Positions 10,564 through 10,639 of a stretch of DNA of 10,639 nucleotides are shown piece by piece (within the stretch, counting starts at the first letter, position 1; each line of letters opens with the position of its first letter). The notes beneath the pieces were generated by a model. It did not search any database. It saw only the letters and a list, made by a program, of their open reading frames with translations, and was not told the origin of the DNA. The position numbers and the translations under genes are program-made. The DNA comes from Candidatus Shapirobacteria bacterium (GTDB lineage Bacteria; Patescibacteriota; Microgenomatia; UBA12405). The stretch lies in the NCBI GenBank assembly GCA_026395315.1, contig JAPLYY010000036.1:1-10639 (forward strand), given 5' to 3'.

Positions 10564-10639
10564 ATGTCAAATGGATCGGAGGAGAACAGACAAGATCAAA
10601 TTTATGACGGGGGTGATAATCAAGCTAATAATATTGCTG
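10564..10639 (+). CDS. Partial polar protein, N-terminal 25 codons
   Basis: An open frame from ATG at 10564 to the window end, divergent from the surface-protein gene. The visible residues (MSNGSEENRQDQIYDGGDNQ and on) are acidic and Asn/Gln-rich with no hydrophobic segment. Composition resembles the N-termini at 118 and 4406. No Shine-Dalgarno sequence was found and no family can be named from so few residues. A -10 could lie near 10552 but is weak. It might not be a gene at all. Confidence 0.4.
   Translation, partial: MSNGSEENRQDQIYDGGDNQANNIA

Noticed and set aside
1..10639. CRISPR array, insertion sequence or prophage genes
   Set aside because: No regularly spaced repeats, transposase, integrase or phage structural motifs were found in either strand.

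Overview
The window reads as accessory-rich chromosome of an AT-rich bacterium, most likely a Candidate Phyla Radiation (Patescibacteria) member and perhaps from the Microgenomates side. That placement is inference, not a phylogenetic result. It rests on very compact spacing with TAATG and ATGA gene overlaps, near-absent Shine-Dalgarno sequences, small membrane-anchored proteins with Pro/Thr-rich stalks, a reduced Fe-S gene set, and many polar proteins without a recognisable family. TGA is used as a stop (nifU, the Rrf2 gene, the SGNH gene), so the code is standard rather than the UGA=Gly code of Gracilibacteria and Absconditabacteria.

Left block (1-4297, all minus). Reading in the direction of transcription: tRNA-Ser(UGA), a bacteriohemerythrin with all seven iron ligands, a two-helix membrane protein, an odd reading frame joining the N-terminal half of a ribosome hibernation factor to an SGNH hydrolase, ribosomal protein bL33 (rpmG), a radical SAM/SPASM-like protein coupled to rpmG by a TAATG overlap, an EpmA-like lysyl-tRNA synthetase paralogue, a GGDEF-domain protein that overlaps it by 124 nt, and the start of a polar protein that leaves the window. 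The EpmA-like gene carries an in-frame palindromic insertion of about 63-75 nt, resembling the gene-invading palindromic elements known from Rickettsia.

Middle block (4300-7311). A disordered Gly/Asn/Arg-rich protein (+), tRNA-Thr(GGU) (-), then a cysteine desulfurase (nifS/iscS) broken by an internal deletion plus frameshift, ATGA-coupled to an intact nifU/iscU scaffold gene. A 25-nt perfect-arm inverted repeat sits on the nifS start codon. Downstream are a possible frameshifted small gene, a Cys/His-rich unknown protein, and tRNA-Thr(UGU) (-) with an unusual T-arm.

Right block (7338-10639). A GT28/MurG-type glycosyltransferase, then a 163-nt segment closed by a long terminal helix (an unassigned structured RNA or a miniature mobile element), then an Rrf2/IscR-type regulator with Cys92/98/104 ATGA-coupled to a DUF1858 CxxC protein. 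These two are natural partners of the nifS-nifU genes 2 kb upstream. Facing them is a minus-strand pair of membrane-anchored or exported proteins that share a 12-residue Cys-flanked motif, and a divergent partial gene runs off the right end.

A recurrent theme is a -10-like hexamer 4-9 nt upstream of start codons, with no Shine-Dalgarno sequence. This suggests leaderless transcription for several genes here.
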